Positions 51,822 through 61,982 of a stretch of DNA of 64,000 bases are shown in pieces; positions within the stretch are counted from its first letter, which is position 1, and the number at the start of each line of letters is the position of its first letter. The translations under genes were made by a program, and so were the position numbers. The notes beneath the pieces are model-generated. The model was not told the DNA's origin. It saw nothing but the letters and a program-made list of their open reading frames with translations, and did no database searches. The stretch spans positions 1-64,000 of the forward strand of contig NZ_JAOCCU010000034.1 in the NCBI RefSeq assembly GCF_029840635.1. Reading direction: 5' to 3'. Source of the DNA: Mitsuaria sp. GD03876 (GTDB lineage: Bacteria > Pseudomonadota > Gammaproteobacteria > Burkholderiales > Burkholderiaceae_C).

Positions 51822-54419
51822 TCAGTGGCGACCCGCGGCCAGCGTCTTCAACTGATAGAGCGCCGCATGCGCCTCGCGCGGACTGAGCGCGTCGGGGTCC
51901 AGGTCGCGCAGCGCGTCCATCAGCTCGGAAGGCTCCTGGACGTGCGCGCCGGGCGCGGGCTCCGGCGGCGGCGCGAACAGGTCGATCTGGCTCTCGCCCT
52001 CGGTGGCGCGGGACTCCAGCGCCTCCAGCGCCGCGCGGGCTTGCCGCACCACCGGCGAGGGCATGCCGGCCAGGCGCGCGACCTGCACGCCGTAGCTGCG
52101 GCTCGCCGGACCGGGTTGGATCTCGTGCAGGAAGACGATGTTCTCGCCGCTCTCGACCGCCGAGACATGCATGTTGATCGCCTGCGGATGCTTGGCCGGG
52201 AACTCGGTCAGCTCGAAGTAGTGGGTCGCGAACAGCGTGAACGCGCGGCACTTGTCGTGCAGATGGGTCGCGATCGCGCCGGCCAGCGCCAGGCCGTCGA
52301 AGGTCGAGGTGCCGCGGCCGATCTCGTCCATCAGCACCAGCGACTGCTCGGTCGCACCGTGCAGGATCGCGGCGGCCTCGGTCATCTCGAGCATGAAGGT
52401 CGACTGCGCGTTCGCCAGGTCGTCCGCCGCGCCGATGCGGGTATGGATCGCGTCGATCGGGCCGAGCCGGCAGGCCGTCGCCGGGACATAGGCGCCGATG
52501 GCCGCCAGCAGCGCGATCAGTGCCACCTGCCGCATGAAGGTGCTCTTGCCGCCCATGTTCGGGCCGGTGATGACCATCAGCTTGGTGCGCGCGTCGAGCC
52601 GGCAGTCGTTGGCCATGAACTCACCCGCGCCGGTCTCGCGCAGCCGCGCCTCGACGACCGGATGACGCCCACCCTGGATGTCGATGCAGGGATGCGAGAC
52701 GAACTCCGGCCGGCACCAGTTCAGCTCGGCCGCGCGGTCGGCCAGCGCCGCCAGCACGTCCAGCGATGCCAGCGAGCGCGCCAGCCGGCCCAGCGCCTGC
52801 ATCTCCTCGGTGAGCTGGTCGACGACCAACTCGTAGAGCATCTTCTCGCGGGCCAGCGCGCGCTCGTTGGCCGACAACGCCTTGTCCTCGAAGGCCTTCA
52901 GTTCCGGCGTGATGAAGCGCTCGGCGTTCTTCAGCGTCTGGCGGCGGGTGTAGTCGGCGGGGATCTTCTCGAGGCCGCTGTTGGTCACCTCGATGTAGAA
53001 GCCATGCACCTTGTTGTACTGGACCCGCAGGTTGCCGATGCCGGTGCGTGCGCGCTCGCGTGTCTCCAGCGCGATCAGGAAATCATCGCAGTTGGTCTGC
53101 ACCGCGCGCAGGTCGTCGAGCTCCTCGTCGAAGCCCTTGGCGATGACGCCGCCTTCGCGCAACAGCGCGGACGGCTCTTCCGCGATCGCGCGGGTCAGCA
53201 GCTCGCCGATGTGGGGCGAGGCGCGCAGGCCTTCGGCCAACTGCTCCAGCAGCGGCGCGCCGCCGGGCACCGTCTGCGCGAGTTCCGGCAGGACCTGCAG
53301 CGTGCCGCGCAGGCCTGACAGCTCGCGCGGGCGGACCTGCCGCAGCGCGATGCGCGCGGCGATGCGCTCGACGTCGGAGACCTGGCGCAGCGCCTCGCGC
53401 AGCGGCTCGAAGCCGGTGGTCATCAGCTCGGCGATCGCGTCCTGCCGCTCGCGGGCGGTGGCGCGCTCGCGCTCCGGATGCAGCAGCCAGTGGCGGATCA
53501 TGCGGCTGCCCATGCCGGTGCGGCAGACGTCCAGCAGCGACAGCAGCGTCGGCGAGGTCTCGCCGCGCAGCGTCTGCGTCAGTTCCAGGTTGCGTTGGGT
53601 GGCCGGCGGCATGTCCAGCAGGTCGGTCGCGCGCAGCACCTGCAGCGACTTCACATGCGTCAGCGCGCGGTTCTGGGTCTTCTCGGCGTAGCTCAGCAGG
53701 CAGGACGCGGCCGCGTGGGCGGCCGTCAGTTCCTGGGCATTGAAGCCCTGCAGGCTGGCCACGCCGAGCTGGGTGCAGAGCTTGCGCAAGCCCAGCGGCG
53801 CGTCGAATTGCCAGACCTGGCAGTTCGTGATCGGCAGCCGCGCCGCGAGCACCGCCTGCGGATGTTTCTCGCGGTCGACCAGCACCTCCGCCGGCGACAG
53901 CCGCGACAGCCACGAGGCCAGTTCGCGTTCGCCGCACTGCGTCAGTCCGATCCGGCCTTGCGTCATCGACAGCCAGGCCAGCCCGAAGGTCTTGCCCTGC
54001 GTGGTGATGGCCAGCAGGATCGAGTCCTGCTTGTCGGCCAGCAGCTCGGATTCGGTGACGGTGCCGGGCGTGGCCACCCGCACTACCTTGCGCTCGACCG
54101 GGCCCTTGCCGGCGCCGACCTCGCCGGTCTGCTCGGCGATCGCGACGGGCTCGCCCATCTTGAGCAGCTTGGCCAGGTAGGACTCGAGCGAGTGCACCGG
54201 GATGCCGGCCATGACGACCGGCTCGCCGCCGCTCTGGCCGCGCGTGGTCAGCGTGACGTCCAGCAGCGCGTTGGCCTTGCGGGCGTCGTCGAAGAAGACC
54301 TCGTAGAAGTCTCCCATCCGATAGAACAGCAGCGTGTCCGGATGCTCCGCCTTCAAGCGGAAGTACTGCTGCATCATCGGCGTGTGCTGGCTGAAGTCGT
54401 CGGTCGCTGCGCTGGTCAT
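51822..54419 (-). CDS. mutS: DNA mismatch repair protein MutS
   Basis: An 865-aa mismatch-recognition ATPase. The N-terminal mismatch-binding motif is [11 protein letters not shown] with the Phe-x-Glu wedge. The Walker A is [20 protein letters not shown], Walker [20 protein letters not shown], and the helix-turn-helix end has [23 protein letters not shown]. The C-terminal ~50 residues contain [12 protein letters not shown], resembling a beta-clamp binding site (QxxLF). Length and order of domains are normal. The start ATG at 54419 begins [20 protein letters not shown]. Confidence 0.97.
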   Translation of the reverse strand: MTSAATDDFSQHTPMMQQYFRLKAEHPDTLLFYRMGDFYEVFFDDARKANALLDVTLTTRGQSGGEPVVMAGIPVHSLESYLAKLLKMGEPVAIAEQTGEVGAGKGPVERKVVRVATPGTVTESELLADKQDSILLAITTQGKTFGLAWLSMTQGRIGLTQCGERELASWLSRLSPAEVLVDREKHPQAVLAARLPITNCQVWQFDAPLGLRKLCTQLGVASLQGFNAQELTAAHAAASCLLSYAEKTQNRALTHVKSLQVLRATDLLDMPPATQRNLELTQTLRGETSPTLLSLLDVCRTGMGSRMIRHWLLHPERERATARERQDAIAELMTTGFEPLREALRQVSDVERIAARIALRQVRPRELSGLRGTLQVLPELAQTVPGGAPLLEQLAEGLRASPHIGELLTRAIAEEPSALLREGGVIAKGFDEELDDLRAVQTNCDDFLIALETRERARTGIGNLRVQYNKVHGFYIEVTNSGLEKIPADYTRRQTLKNAERFITPELKAFEDKALSANERALAREKMLYELVVDQLTEEMQALGRLARSLASLDVLAALADRAAELNWCRPEFVSHPCIDIQGGRHPVVEARLRETGAGEFMANDCRLDARTKLMVITGPNMGGKSTFMRQVALIALLAAIGAYVPATACRLGPIDAIHTRIGAADDLANAQSTFMLEMTEAAAILHGATEQSLVLMDEIGRGTSTFDGLALAGAIATHLHDKCRAFTLFATHYFELTEFPAKHPQAINMHVSAVESGENIVFLHEIQPGPASRSYGVQVARLAGMPSPVVRQARAALEALESRATEGESQIDLFAPPPEPAPGAHVQEPSELMDALRDLDPDALSPREAHAALYQLKTLAAGRH

Positions 54420-54579
54420 CGGAGGCGGGAAATGGACAACGCCCTCGGTCGGAGGGCGCTGTGGAGGGTGGCTGGGAAGGGAGTGTAGGGCAAGCGTCGG
54501 AGGCTCGAGATGAAGCGCATGCTAGTCCCGCCGGACCGGTCGTGGCGCAGGCCTCCCCCGCGATTCCCCCGTCGAAAGC

Positions 54580-54607
54580 ACAAGGCCCTCCGAGGGGAGG
54601 GCCTTGT
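54580..54607 (-). terminator. Terminator after suhB
   Basis: ACAAGGCCCTCC pairs with GGAGGGCCTTGT over 12 bp (loop GAGG); on the minus strand TGCTTTCG follows. It lies 57 bp after the suhB stop and separates it from mutS. Confidence 0.75.
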
Positions 54608-54663
54608 CAGGTGGCGTAAGGAACCCGCCGGTCCGCCACAGCGAACGCAGGCGGTGGCGGCGA

Positions 54664-55626
54664 TCAGCCTTCCGCGTTCTCGTCCGTCTTCTTGATGCGA
54701 ACCGGGCCGCGTTTCTTCGGCGCGTCGCCCTCGGCGGCGGCCGCCTTCTTCTTCGCGGCCGGCTTCTCGGCCGGGGTCTCGCCGGCCGCGGCGTCGGCGT
54801 CCAAGTCGTCCTGCGTGATCACGCGGGTGAACGGCGCCAGGATCTGGACCAGCGGGCCGTAGATGCGCGGCGTGCCGGCGACGATCTCGCGCTGGTGCAG
54901 GAAGTCCGGCTCGCCGGTGAAGTTGCCCACCAGGCCGCCCGCCTCCTGGATGATCAGCGAGCCCGCGGCCACGTCCCACGGGTTCAGGCCGGTCTCGAAG
55001 AAGCCGTCGTAGTGGCCGGCGGCCACGTAGCACAGGTCCAGCGCCGCGGCGCCCGGGCGGCGCACGCCGGCGACCTGGGTCATGACTTCCTCGAACATCT
55101 TGAGGTAGCGCTTGAAGTTGTCGCCGCGGCGGAACGGGAAGCCGGTGCCGATCAGCGCGTCGCTCATGCGGGTGCGCTTGCTGACGCGGATGCGCTTGTC
55201 GTTGAGGAAGGCGCCGCGGCCCTTGGTCGCGTAGAACAGGTCGTTGCGCGTCGGGTCGTACACCACCGCCTGCTGCACCACGTTGCGGTGCGCCAGCGCG
55301 ATCGACACGCAGTAGAACGGCAGGCCGTGGATGAAGTTGGTGGTGCCGTCCAGCGGGTCGATGATCCACTGGTACTCGGAGTGCCGCGCGCCGTATTCGC
55401 GGCCGGACTCTTCGGCCAGGATGCCGTGGTCGGGGTAGGCCTGCAGCAGCGTCTCGATGATCGCCTGCTCGGCGGCCTGGTCCACTTCGGTCACGAAGTC
55501 GTTGGGCGACTTGGTGTTGATCTTCAGGATGTCCAGGTCCATCGACGCGCGGTTGATGATCGCGCCGGCGGTGCGCGCCGCCTTGATGGCGACGTTGAGC
55601 ATGGGATGAAGGGCGGCTTGCGTCAT
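54664..55626 (-). CDS. suhB: Inositol-1-monophosphatase SuhB
   Basis: A 320-aa magnesium-dependent phosphatase that also acts in rRNA antitermination in E. coli. Motifs: [13 protein letters not shown], the metal site [17 protein letters not shown] and the second [17 protein letters not shown]. It is longer than E. coli SuhB (267 aa) owing to a ~50-residue Ala/Lys/Glu-rich tail ([25 protein letters not shown]), a common extension in Burkholderiales. The ATG at 55626 is used. It diverges from trmJ over 123 bp, a conserved arrangement in beta-proteobacteria. Confidence 0.95.
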   Translation of the reverse strand: MTQAALHPMLNVAIKAARTAGAIINRASMDLDILKINTKSPNDFVTEVDQAAEQAIIETLLQAYPDHGILAEESGREYGARHSEYQWIIDPLDGTTNFIHGLPFYCVSIALAHRNVVQQAVVYDPTRNDLFYATKGRGAFLNDKRIRVSKRTRMSDALIGTGFPFRRGDNFKRYLKMFEEVMTQVAGVRRPGAAALDLCYVAAGHYDGFFETGLNPWDVAAGSLIIQEAGGLVGNFTGEPDFLHQREIVAGTPRIYGPLVQILAPFTRVITQDDLDADAAAGETPAEKPAAKKKAAAAEGDAPKKRGPVRIKKTDENAEG

Positions 55627-55749
55627 GCGGGACGGTTCCTGTGCTGGGAAGTGGACTGGCGAAGGGAAAGAGCAAGCGCCGGACGTCGATGTCGACCAAC
55701 GTCCGGCGCGGATAATCCGATATTTTGGCACAGACTCGTGGTTTCCCCT

Positions 55750-56562
55750 ATGCCCTCGGCTGAATCCGGCCTGACCGTTCCCCCCGCGGTGTCCGATCCG
55801 ACACGTTTCGTGCTGATCGAGACCAGCCATCCCGGCAATGTCGGCTCGACCGCGCGGGCGATGAAGGTGATGGGATTCCGCGACCTGGTGCTGGTGCGGC
55901 CGCGCTTCGCCGACGTGCTCAGCCAGGAGGAAACGGTCGCGATGGCCAGCGGCGCCGCCGACATCCTGGCCCGCGCGCGGATCGTGGACCGGCTGGAGGA
56001 CGCGCTCGACGGCAGCACCTTCGTCTGCGCGACGGCGATGACGCCGCGCGACTTCGGTCCGCCGACGCGCGAGCCCCGGCCGCTGTTCGCCGAACTCGCG
56101 GCGCCGCGTCCCGCCGGGGAGGGCGCCCATCAGGTGGCCTTCCTGTTCGGCTCCGAGCGCTACGGCATGAGCAACGAGGACGTCTACCGGGCGCATGCGG
56201 TGCTGTCGATCCCGACGCACCCGGTCTACGGCTCGCTCAACCTGGCGCAGGCGGTGCAGCTCGTGGCCTACGACTGGCGCCAGGCGCTGGGCGGTTTCGC
56301 CGTCCAGGCGCGCACCGCCGATCCGAAGCTCGCCGACGCGCGGGCGGTGCAGGGGCTGCTGGCGCACCTGGAGACCAGCCTGGTGCACCTGGGCTACCTG
56401 GACCCGGCCTCGCCCAAGAAGCTGATGCCGCGCCTGAACCAGCTGTTCAACCGCGCCCAGTTGACGCAGGAGGAGGTCCACCTCCTGCGCGGCATCGCCC
56501 GGGCGATCGAGAAGACCCGCCCGGCCGAGGGCGCGCCCCCCGCGCTCGGGGGAGACGAGTGA
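55750..56562 (+). CDS. trmJ: tRNA (cytidine/uridine-2'-O-)-methyltransferase TrmJ
   Basis: A 270-aa SPOUT methyltransferase that 2'-O-methylates position 32 of tRNA. Knot motifs: [22 protein letters not shown] (motif 1), [21 protein letters not shown] (motif 2) and [23 protein letters not shown] (motif 3). The C-terminal extension ([26 protein letters not shown]) is typical of TrmJ. ATG 55750 gives a short non-conserved lead of ~18 residues. It is followed 108 bp later by cysE. Confidence 0.95.
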   Translation: MPSAESGLTVPPAVSDPTRFVLIETSHPGNVGSTARAMKVMGFRDLVLVRPRFADVLSQEETVAMASGAADILARARIVDRLEDALDGSTFVCATAMTPRDFGPPTREPRPLFAELAAPRPAGEGAHQVAFLFGSERYGMSNEDVYRAHAVLSIPTHPVYGSLNLAQAVQLVAYDWRQALGGFAVQARTADPKLADARAVQGLLAHLETSLVHLGYLDPASPKKLMPRLNQLFNRAQLTQEEVHLLRGIARAIEKTRPAEGAPPALGGDE

Positions 56563-56670
56563 CCCGCGCGGTCCGGGCAGTAAGCCTGTGACCGGCAAGG
56601 TCGGGGCCCGCCGCTAAACTGGCCGGCCCTCAGCATCGGGCCCCTCGCGGGTCCTCATCGGGTTCCTCCC

Positions 56671-57438
56671 ATGTTCCAGCGTCTTCGCGAAGACATCGCC
56701 TGCATCCTCGAACGCGACCCCGCCGCCCGCTCGGCCTGGGAGGTGCTGACCTGTTACCCGGGTCTGCACGCGCTGGTGATGCATCGATGCGCGCACTGGT
56801 TCTGGCGGCGTGGCTTCCGGTGGCTCGGGCGATTCACCTCGCACATCGGGCGCTTCCTGACCGGCATCGAGATCCACCCCGGCGCGACCATCGGCCGGCG
56901 CGTGTTCATCGACCACGGCATGGGCATCGTCATCGGCGAGATGACCGAGATCCATGACGAGGTGACGATCTACCAGGGCGTGACCCTGGGCGGCACCTCG
57001 CTGGTCAAGGGCGCCAAGCGCCATCCGACGCTGGGACGCGGCGTGATCGTCGGCGCCAACGCCTGCATCCTCGGCGGCTTCACCGTCGGCGAGGGCGCGC
57101 GCGTGGGCTCCGGCGCGGTCGTGACCAAGCCGGTGCCGCCCGGCGCGACGGCGGTCGGCAACCCGGCCCGCATCATCGAGGCCAAGGGCGACGCCCAGCG
57201 CGAGGAGGCGGCGGCCCGGATGGGGTTCTCGGCCTACGGCGTGACGCAGGGCGACGACCCGGTCGCGCAGGCGATGAAGGGCCTGATCGACAACGCCGCC
57301 GGCCACGAGCACCAGATCGCGCTGCTGTGGCAGGCGATCGCGAAGCTGTCGGAGGAGGAGCGCAAGGACTGCGTGCCGCAAGGCGCGCAGCAGGGCGAGC
57401 ACTTCGACGCGGACGAACTGACGCGGCTGGTGAAGTGA
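56671..57438 (+). CDS. cysE: Serine O-acetyltransferase
   Basis: A 255-aa enzyme making O-acetylserine for cysteine synthesis. The N-terminal helical part ([30 protein letters not shown]) is of the short EpsC type. The left-handed beta-helix has [43 protein letters not shown] with catalytic His residues, and [23 protein letters not shown] ~60-residue C-terminal extension follows the family core. It lies downstream of trmJ and ends before a bidirectional terminator. Confidence 0.94.
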   Translation: MFQRLREDIACILERDPAARSAWEVLTCYPGLHALVMHRCAHWFWRRGFRWLGRFTSHIGRFLTGIEIHPGATIGRRVFIDHGMGIVIGEMTEIHDEVTIYQGVTLGGTSLVKGAKRHPTLGRGVIVGANACILGGFTVGEGARVGSGAVVTKPVPPGATAVGNPARIIEAKGDAQREEAAARMGFSAYGVTQGDDPVAQAMKGLIDNAAGHEHQIALLWQAIAKLSEEERKDCVPQGAQQGEHFDADELTRLVK

Positions 57439-57458
57439 TCCGCTGATCCCCCAACGAA

Positions 57459-57484
57459 GAAGGGCGCCGATGGCGCCCTTCGTT
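57459..57484. terminator. Bidirectional terminator between cysE and slyD
   Basis: GAAGGGCGCC pairs with GGCGCCCTTC (10 bp, loop GAT); GTTCTT follows on the plus strand and TTCGTT on the minus strand. It serves both convergent genes. Confidence 0.85.
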
Positions 57485-57503
57485 CTTCCGGGGGAGACCC
57501 CGA

Positions 57504-58007
57504 TCAGTGGTGGTGACCGTGGTCGCCGTGGGCGTGGCCGTGGTCGATCTCTTCCTGCGTGGCGGCGCGCACGTCCTTGACCTTGACGCTGATCTTCAGG
57601 TGCTCGCCGGCCAGCGGGTGGTTGCCGTCCAGGTGCACGGTGTCGCCCTTGATCTTCACGACGGTGAAGACATGGAAACCGTCGTCGGCCGTCGGTTCCT
57701 CCTCGCCTTCGGCGGCCTGGCGGATCTGCAGCTGGCCGCCGACCTTCACGCCGGGCGGGAAGTCCTTCTTCGGGATGGTGATGAGCAGGTTCTCGTCGCG
57801 CTCGCCGAAGCCGGTCTCGGGCGTGAGCTCGATGGTCGTGGCGAAGCCCGCTTCCTGGCCTTCCAGCGCGGTCTCGATGGCCGGCAGCGTGTTGCCGTAG
57901 CCGCCGATCAACAGCGCCATCGGCTCGTCGGTCTTCTCGATGACCTGGCCGAGCTTGTTGGCGACCTTCAGTTCGACGGTGGCGACGGTGTCCTTGGTGA
58001 TTTTCAT
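57504..58007 (-). CDS. slyD: FKBP-type peptidyl-prolyl isomerase SlyD
   Basis: A 167-aa isomerase/chaperone and metal-binding protein. The FKBP core has KDTVATVELKVANKLGQVI and LLIGGYGNTLPAIETALEGQEAG, and the IF (insert-in-flap) domain has TPETGFGERDENLLITIPKKDFP. The end HGHAHGDHGHHH is His-rich, a nickel/metal-binding tail like that of E. coli SlyD, though without its cysteines. Full length. It is the last gene of the yjgA-mog-slyD row. Confidence 0.95.
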   Translation of the reverse strand: MKITKDTVATVELKVANKLGQVIEKTDEPMALLIGGYGNTLPAIETALEGQEAGFATTIELTPETGFGERDENLLITIPKKDFPPGVKVGGQLQIRQAAEGEEEPTADDGFHVFTVVKIKGDTVHLDGNHPLAGEHLKISVKVKDVRAATQEEIDHGHAHGDHGHHH

Positions 58008-58041
58008 GAGGGTGGCTTCTCGTGGAGGCGGGTGGTGGGGG

Positions 58042-58665
58042 TCAGCCCTGGCGCTTGGGGCGCTGGGCGGTCTTGGGGCGGAAGGCGGCGCAGATCGCGT
58101 CGCGCGTTTCGAGGTAGGGGCCGCCGATCAGGTCGAGGCAATACGGCACCGCGGCGAAGATGCCCTGGGCGGCGTCGTGGCCGGCCAGCGTCTCGGCGAT
58201 CGCCTTGGGCTGGCCCGGCAGGTTGACGATCAGCGCCTGGCCGCGGATCACCGCGACCTGGCGCGACAGGATCGCCGTCGGGACGAAATGCAGCGAGATC
58301 TGCCGCATCTGCTCGCCGAAGCCCGGCATCACGCGGTCGGCCACGTCCATCGTCGCCTCGGGCGTGACGTCGCGGATCGCCGGGCCGGTGCCGCCGGTGG
58401 TCAGCACCAGGTCGCAGCGGACCTCGTCGACCAGCTCGCGCAGCGTGCGGGCGATCAGCTCGCGCTCGTCGGGGATCAGGCGCGGCTGGAACTCGATCGG
58501 GTTGAACAGCGCCGCGCCCAGCCAGTCCTTCAGCGCGGGCAGGCCCTGGTCCTGGTAGACGCCGCTGGAGGCGCGGTCGCTGATCGACACGATGCCGATG
58601 CGCACCGGCTCCGGCGGCGGCAGCGCCGCGGCGCCGGCGGCCGGCGTGGCGGGGGCCTCACTCAT
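58042..58665 (-). CDS. Molybdenum cofactor protein of the MoaB/MogA family
   Basis: A 207-aa protein that adenylates molybdopterin or is a close homologue. Seen: RIGIVSISDRASSGVYQDQG, LVLTTGGTGPAIRDVTPEATMDV and AVIRGQALIVNLPGQPKAIAE, the MPT-binding motifs of MogA. Its ~200-aa length and the TGGTGPAIRDVTPEAT motif fit MogA better than MoaB. The 8-nt overlap with yjgA (stop inside the start) implies coupled translation. The 22-residue Ala/Pro N-terminal lead is not conserved in the family. Confidence 0.88.
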   Translation of the reverse strand: MSEAPATPAAGAAALPPPEPVRIGIVSISDRASSGVYQDQGLPALKDWLGAALFNPIEFQPRLIPDERELIARTLRELVDEVRCDLVLTTGGTGPAIRDVTPEATMDVADRVMPGFGEQMRQISLHFVPTAILSRQVAVIRGQALIVNLPGQPKAIAETLAGHDAAQGIFAAVPYCLDLIGGPYLETRDAICAAFRPKTAQRPKRQG

Positions 58666-59239
58666 CGTCGTCCTCGAAGGTGCTTGCCATGTCGTCGTCG
58701 GCCGGGGCGGCGCCCTTGGCGGTGAGCACATGGCCCTTGATGAACTGGAACAGCTCGCGCCAGGCGCGGCCGTTGCGCTGCTCGGGCGCCTGCGCCCGGT
58801 CCTTGCGCGCGGCGCGGATCAGGCTGCGCAGCTGCTGGACATCGACGGCGGCGAAGCTGTCGATGAAGCCCTGCAGCGCGTTGTCGTCCTCGACCAGGCG
58901 CTCGCGCCAGCGCTCGGCCTGGTGCAGCTCGAGCGAGTCCTGCGCGCGGCCCAGCTTGAATTCGGCGACGGCTTCGCGGATCGGCTCGGGATCGACCTGG
59001 CGCATCAGCTTGCCGATCAGCTGCAGGTGGCGCTTCTTGCCGCTGCGGGCGGTGCCCGCGACGATCCGCCGGCCTTCCTTGAGCGCGTCCATCAGCTGCT
59101 CGGGCAGGTTCAGCGCGGCGACGCGCTTCTCGGGCAGCGTAAGCAGCTCCGCGCCCAGGACCTGCAGCGCATCCATGTCGCGCTTGAGCTGGCTCTTGCT
59201 GGGGCGGTCGTCGTCGAAATCGTCGTGGTCGTCTTGCAT
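58658..59239 (-). CDS. yjgA: DUF615 ribosome-associated protein (YjgA/DarP)
   Basis: A 193-aa basic, helical protein of the DUF615 family, which binds late 50S ribosomal intermediates in E. coli. Motifs: KSQLKRDMDALQVLGAELLTLPE, ALKEGRRIVAGTARSGKKRHLQLIGKLMRQVD and WRERLVEDDNALQGFID. Acidic ends (DDFDDDRP; FEDDDE) flank the core. The ATG at 59239 is standard. It diverges from pmbA, as commonly seen in Burkholderiales. Confidence 0.93.
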   Translation of the reverse strand: MQDDHDDFDDDRPSKSQLKRDMDALQVLGAELLTLPEKRVAALNLPEQLMDALKEGRRIVAGTARSGKKRHLQLIGKLMRQVDPEPIREAVAEFKLGRAQDSLELHQAERWRERLVEDDNALQGFIDSFAAVDVQQLRSLIRAARKDRAQAPEQRNGRAWRELFQFIKGHVLTAKGAAPADDDMASTFEDDDE

Positions 59240-59358
59240 GGCAAAAAAGCGAGAAGCCCCGGCCGGGAGGGCGGGGGCGTGGCGCCCGTATGATAGTCGC
59301 CACCCCGTCGCGGCCTCGGATTTCCCCAGGCCGCGCTGCTTTCAAAGAGACCGCATTC

Positions 59359-60726
59359 ATGAGTCAAGCCGAGCAAGGATTCGCCTACCGCCAGGACCAG
59401 TTCCGCCAGTTGATCGAGGACGTGCTGGCCGAGGCCAAGGCCCTGGGCGCCAGCGACGCCGGCGCGGAAGTGTCCGAGGGCAGCGGCATGTCGGTGTCGG
59501 TGCGGCGCGGGCAGCTCGAGAACGTCGAGCGCAACCGCGACAAGTCGCTGGGCATCTCGGTCTACCTGGGCCAGCGCAGAGGCAACGCCAGCACCTCCGA
59601 CTTCTCGCCCAAGGCGCTGAAGGACACGGTGCGCGCCGCCTACGACATCGCCCGCTTCACCGCCGAGGACGAGTTCGCCGGCCTGCCCGACGAGCAGGAC
59701 CTGTCGCTGGACGAGGCCGCGCGGCCCGCGCTGGACCTGTTCCACCCCTGGGCGATCACCGCCGAGCAGGCCGCCGAGCTGGCGCTGCGCTGCGAGGACG
59801 CGGCGCTGAAGACGGACGCGCGCATCACCAACTCGGAAGGCGCCGCGGTGTCGGCGCAGCAGTCGCACTTCTATTCGGGCAACTCGCGCGGCTTCCGCGG
59901 CGGGTATGCCAGCTCGCGGCACTCGATCTCCGTCGCGCCGATCGCCGGCCGCGGCGCGGGCATGGAACGCGACGCCTGGTACAGCTCGATGCGCGACGCC
60001 GCCGAGCTGTCCTCCGCCGAATCCATCGGCCGCTACGCCGCCGAGCGCGCGCTGGCGCGGCTCAAGGGCCGCAAGGTCAAGACGGCCAACGTGCCGGTGC
60101 TGTTCGAGGCCCCCGTCGCGGCCGGCCTGCTCGGCGCGCTGGTGCAGGCCACCAGCGGCGGCGCGCTGTACCGTCGCGCCACCTTCCTGCTCGACAGCCT
60201 GGACCAGCAGATCCTGGCGCCCCACGTCGAGGTCGTCGAGGACCCGCACATCGTCAAGGGCAAGGGCAGCTCGCCCTTCGACGACGAAGGCGTCACGACC
60301 CGCGCCCGCACCGTCGTCGAGGCAGGCGTGCTCAAGGGCTACTTCCTGTCGACCTACTCGGCGCGCAAGCTGGGCCTGCGCACCACCGGCCATGCCGGCG
60401 GCTCGCACAACCTCACCATGCGCAGCAAGGCGACCGCGCCAGGCGACGACCTCGCCACCATGCTGCGCCGGCTCGGCACCGGACTGTTCGTCACCGAGCT
60501 GATGGGACAGGGCGTCAACTACGTCACCGGCGACTACTCGCGCGGCGCCAGCGGCTACTGGGTCGAGAACGGCGTCATCGCCTTCCCGGTCCACGAGATC
60601 ACCATCGCCGGCAACGTCAAGGAGATGTTCCAGCAGATCGTGGGCATCGGCGCCGACGCCTACACGCTGGGCAGCAAGACGGTGGGGTCGATCCTGATCG
60701 AGAACATGAGGCTGGCGGGCGCCTGA
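59359..60726 (+). CDS. pmbA: Metalloprotease-related protein PmbA/TldE
   Basis: A 455-aa partner of TldD, needed for microcin maturation and degradation of CcdA in E. coli. Motifs: ASDAGAEVSEGSGMSVSVRRGQLE, SISVAPIAGRGAGMERDAWYSSMRD, and VEAGVLKGYFLSTYSARKLGLRTTGHAGGSHNLTM, all typical. As in TldE homologues, no HExxxH is present; the catalytic subunit TldD is not in this window. The ATG at 59359 is preferred to the longer frame from 59290. A TATGAT -10-like box lies 65 bp upstream without a good -35. Confidence 0.94.
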   Translation: MSQAEQGFAYRQDQFRQLIEDVLAEAKALGASDAGAEVSEGSGMSVSVRRGQLENVERNRDKSLGISVYLGQRRGNASTSDFSPKALKDTVRAAYDIARFTAEDEFAGLPDEQDLSLDEAARPALDLFHPWAITAEQAAELALRCEDAALKTDARITNSEGAAVSAQQSHFYSGNSRGFRGGYASSRHSISVAPIAGRGAGMERDAWYSSMRDAAELSSAESIGRYAAERALARLKGRKVKTANVPVLFEAPVAAGLLGALVQATSGGALYRRATFLLDSLDQQILAPHVEVVEDPHIVKGKGSSPFDDEGVTTRARTVVEAGVLKGYFLSTYSARKLGLRTTGHAGGSHNLTMRSKATAPGDDLATMLRRLGTGLFVTELMGQGVNYVTGDYSRGASGYWVENGVIAFPVHEITIAGNVKEMFQQIVGIGADAYTLGSKTVGSILIENMRLAGA

Positions 60727-60751
60727 GGCGTCGCTCCCCGGGTCTGTCAGG

Positions 60752-60779
60752 TTGACGCCAGCCGCCCGGTGGTTAATCC
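60752..60779 (+). promoter_or_regulatory. Likely sigma-70 promoter of the TRAP binding-protein gene
   Basis: TTGACG (60752-60757) and TAATCC (60774-60779) are 16 bp apart, 50 bp before the ATG. The -35 is a five-of-six match. Confidence 0.5.
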
Positions 60780-60829
60780 TGCGTTCGCTCAAAGGGGCCC
60801 GACCCCCAACAATCGACACAGGAGACTTC

Positions 60830-61912
60830 ATGGAGCGTCGTTCGTTCGTCAAGAATGCCGGCCTGGCCGGCGTGCTGGCCGCCGGTGCGGCCCCGGCCAT
60901 CGTGCATGCGCAGGCCAACCTTCGCTGGCGCATGGCGTCGAGCTTCCCCAAGCAGCTCGACACGATCTACGGCGGCGGCGAGGTCTTCGCCAAGAAGGTC
61001 AGCGAGCTCAGCGGCGGCAAGTTCCAGATCAGCGTGCACGCGGGCGGCGAGTTGATGCCGGCGTTCGGCGTGGTCGACGGCGTGCAGAACGGCACCGTCG
61101 AGATCGCCCACACGGTGCCGTACTACTTCTTCGGCAAGGACGAGACCTTCGCCATCGGCGCCTCGATCCCGTTCGGGCTGAACTCGCGGCAGATGACGGC
61201 GTGGACCTTCCACGGCAACGGCCTGAAGCTGATGCGCGAGTTCTATCGGAACTACAACATCATCAACTTCCCCGGCGGCAACACCGGCGCGCAGATGGCG
61301 GGCTGGTACCGCAAGGAGATCAAGTCGGCGGCGGACTTCAAGGGATTGAAGTTCCGCATCGGCGGCTTCGCGGGCCGGGTGATCGAGCGCATGGGCGGCG
61401 TGCCGCAGAACCTGCCGGGCGGCGAGCTGTATTCGGCGCTGGAGAAGGGCACGATCGACGCCGCGGAATGGGTCGGGCCGTATGACGACCTGAAGCTGGG
61501 CTTCAACAAGGTCGCGCCGTACTACTACTACCCCGGCTGGTGGGAAGGCGGCCCGCAGGTCGACTTCTACATCAACACCAAGGCCTACGAGGCGCTGTCG
61601 CCCGAATACAAGGCGATCGTCGAGGCGGCGTCGGCGTACACCCATGTGGACATGCAGGCCAAGTACGACGTGGTGAACCCGCCGGCGCTCAAGCAGTTGG
61701 TGGCGGCCAAGACCAAGCTGATGCGCTTCCCGAAGGACGCGATGGACCTGGCGTTCAAGGAGTCGATGGCGCTGTACTCGGAGCTGTCGGCGAAGAACCC
61801 GAACTGGAAGAAGGTGTACGAGGATTACGCCAACTTCCGCCGCGACCAGAACCTGTGGTTCCGCTTCGCCGAAGCCGGCTTCGACGACTTCATGCAGTCG
61901 CAGCGGTTCTGA
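60830..61912 (+). CDS. TRAP transporter substrate-binding protein, TakP-like
   Basis: A 360-aa periplasmic binding protein of the DctP group. A twin-arginine-like leader (MERRSFVKNAGLAGVLAAGAAPAIVHAQ) suggests Tat export. Motifs shared with the 2-oxo-acid binder TakP of Rhodobacter: WRMASSFPKQLDTIYGGGEVF, FPGGNTGAQMAGWYRKEI, FRIGGFAGRVIERMGGVPQ and EKGTIDAAEWVGPYDDLKLGF...YYYPGWWEGGPQ. Pyruvate or another 2-oxo acid is the likely ligand. No dctQ/dctM-like membrane genes are near, so it must work with a permease encoded elsewhere. The ATG at 60830 has AGGAG; the frame back to 60752 lacks a signal. Confidence 0.92.
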   Translation: MERRSFVKNAGLAGVLAAGAAPAIVHAQANLRWRMASSFPKQLDTIYGGGEVFAKKVSELSGGKFQISVHAGGELMPAFGVVDGVQNGTVEIAHTVPYYFFGKDETFAIGASIPFGLNSRQMTAWTFHGNGLKLMREFYRNYNIINFPGGNTGAQMAGWYRKEIKSAADFKGLKFRIGGFAGRVIERMGGVPQNLPGGELYSALEKGTIDAAEWVGPYDDLKLGFNKVAPYYYYPGWWEGGPQVDFYINTKAYEALSPEYKAIVEAASAYTHVDMQAKYDVVNPPALKQLVAAKTKLMRFPKDAMDLAFKESMALYSELSAKNPNWKKVYEDYANFRRDQNLWFRFAEAGFDDFMQSQRF

Positions 61913-61940
61913 ACGGCTGAGGGCCGACAGGCCGCTTTGA

Positions 61941-61980
61941 ACGGGCCGTGCCTGGCGAGGGCACGGCCCGTTGTCTTTTT
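61941..61980 (+). terminator. Rho-independent terminator after the TRAP gene
   Basis: ACGGGCCGTGCC pairs with GGCACGGCCCGT (12 bp), followed by TGTCTTTTT. It also lies at the end of the convergent RES gene. Confidence 0.9.
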
Positions 61981-61982
61981 GG

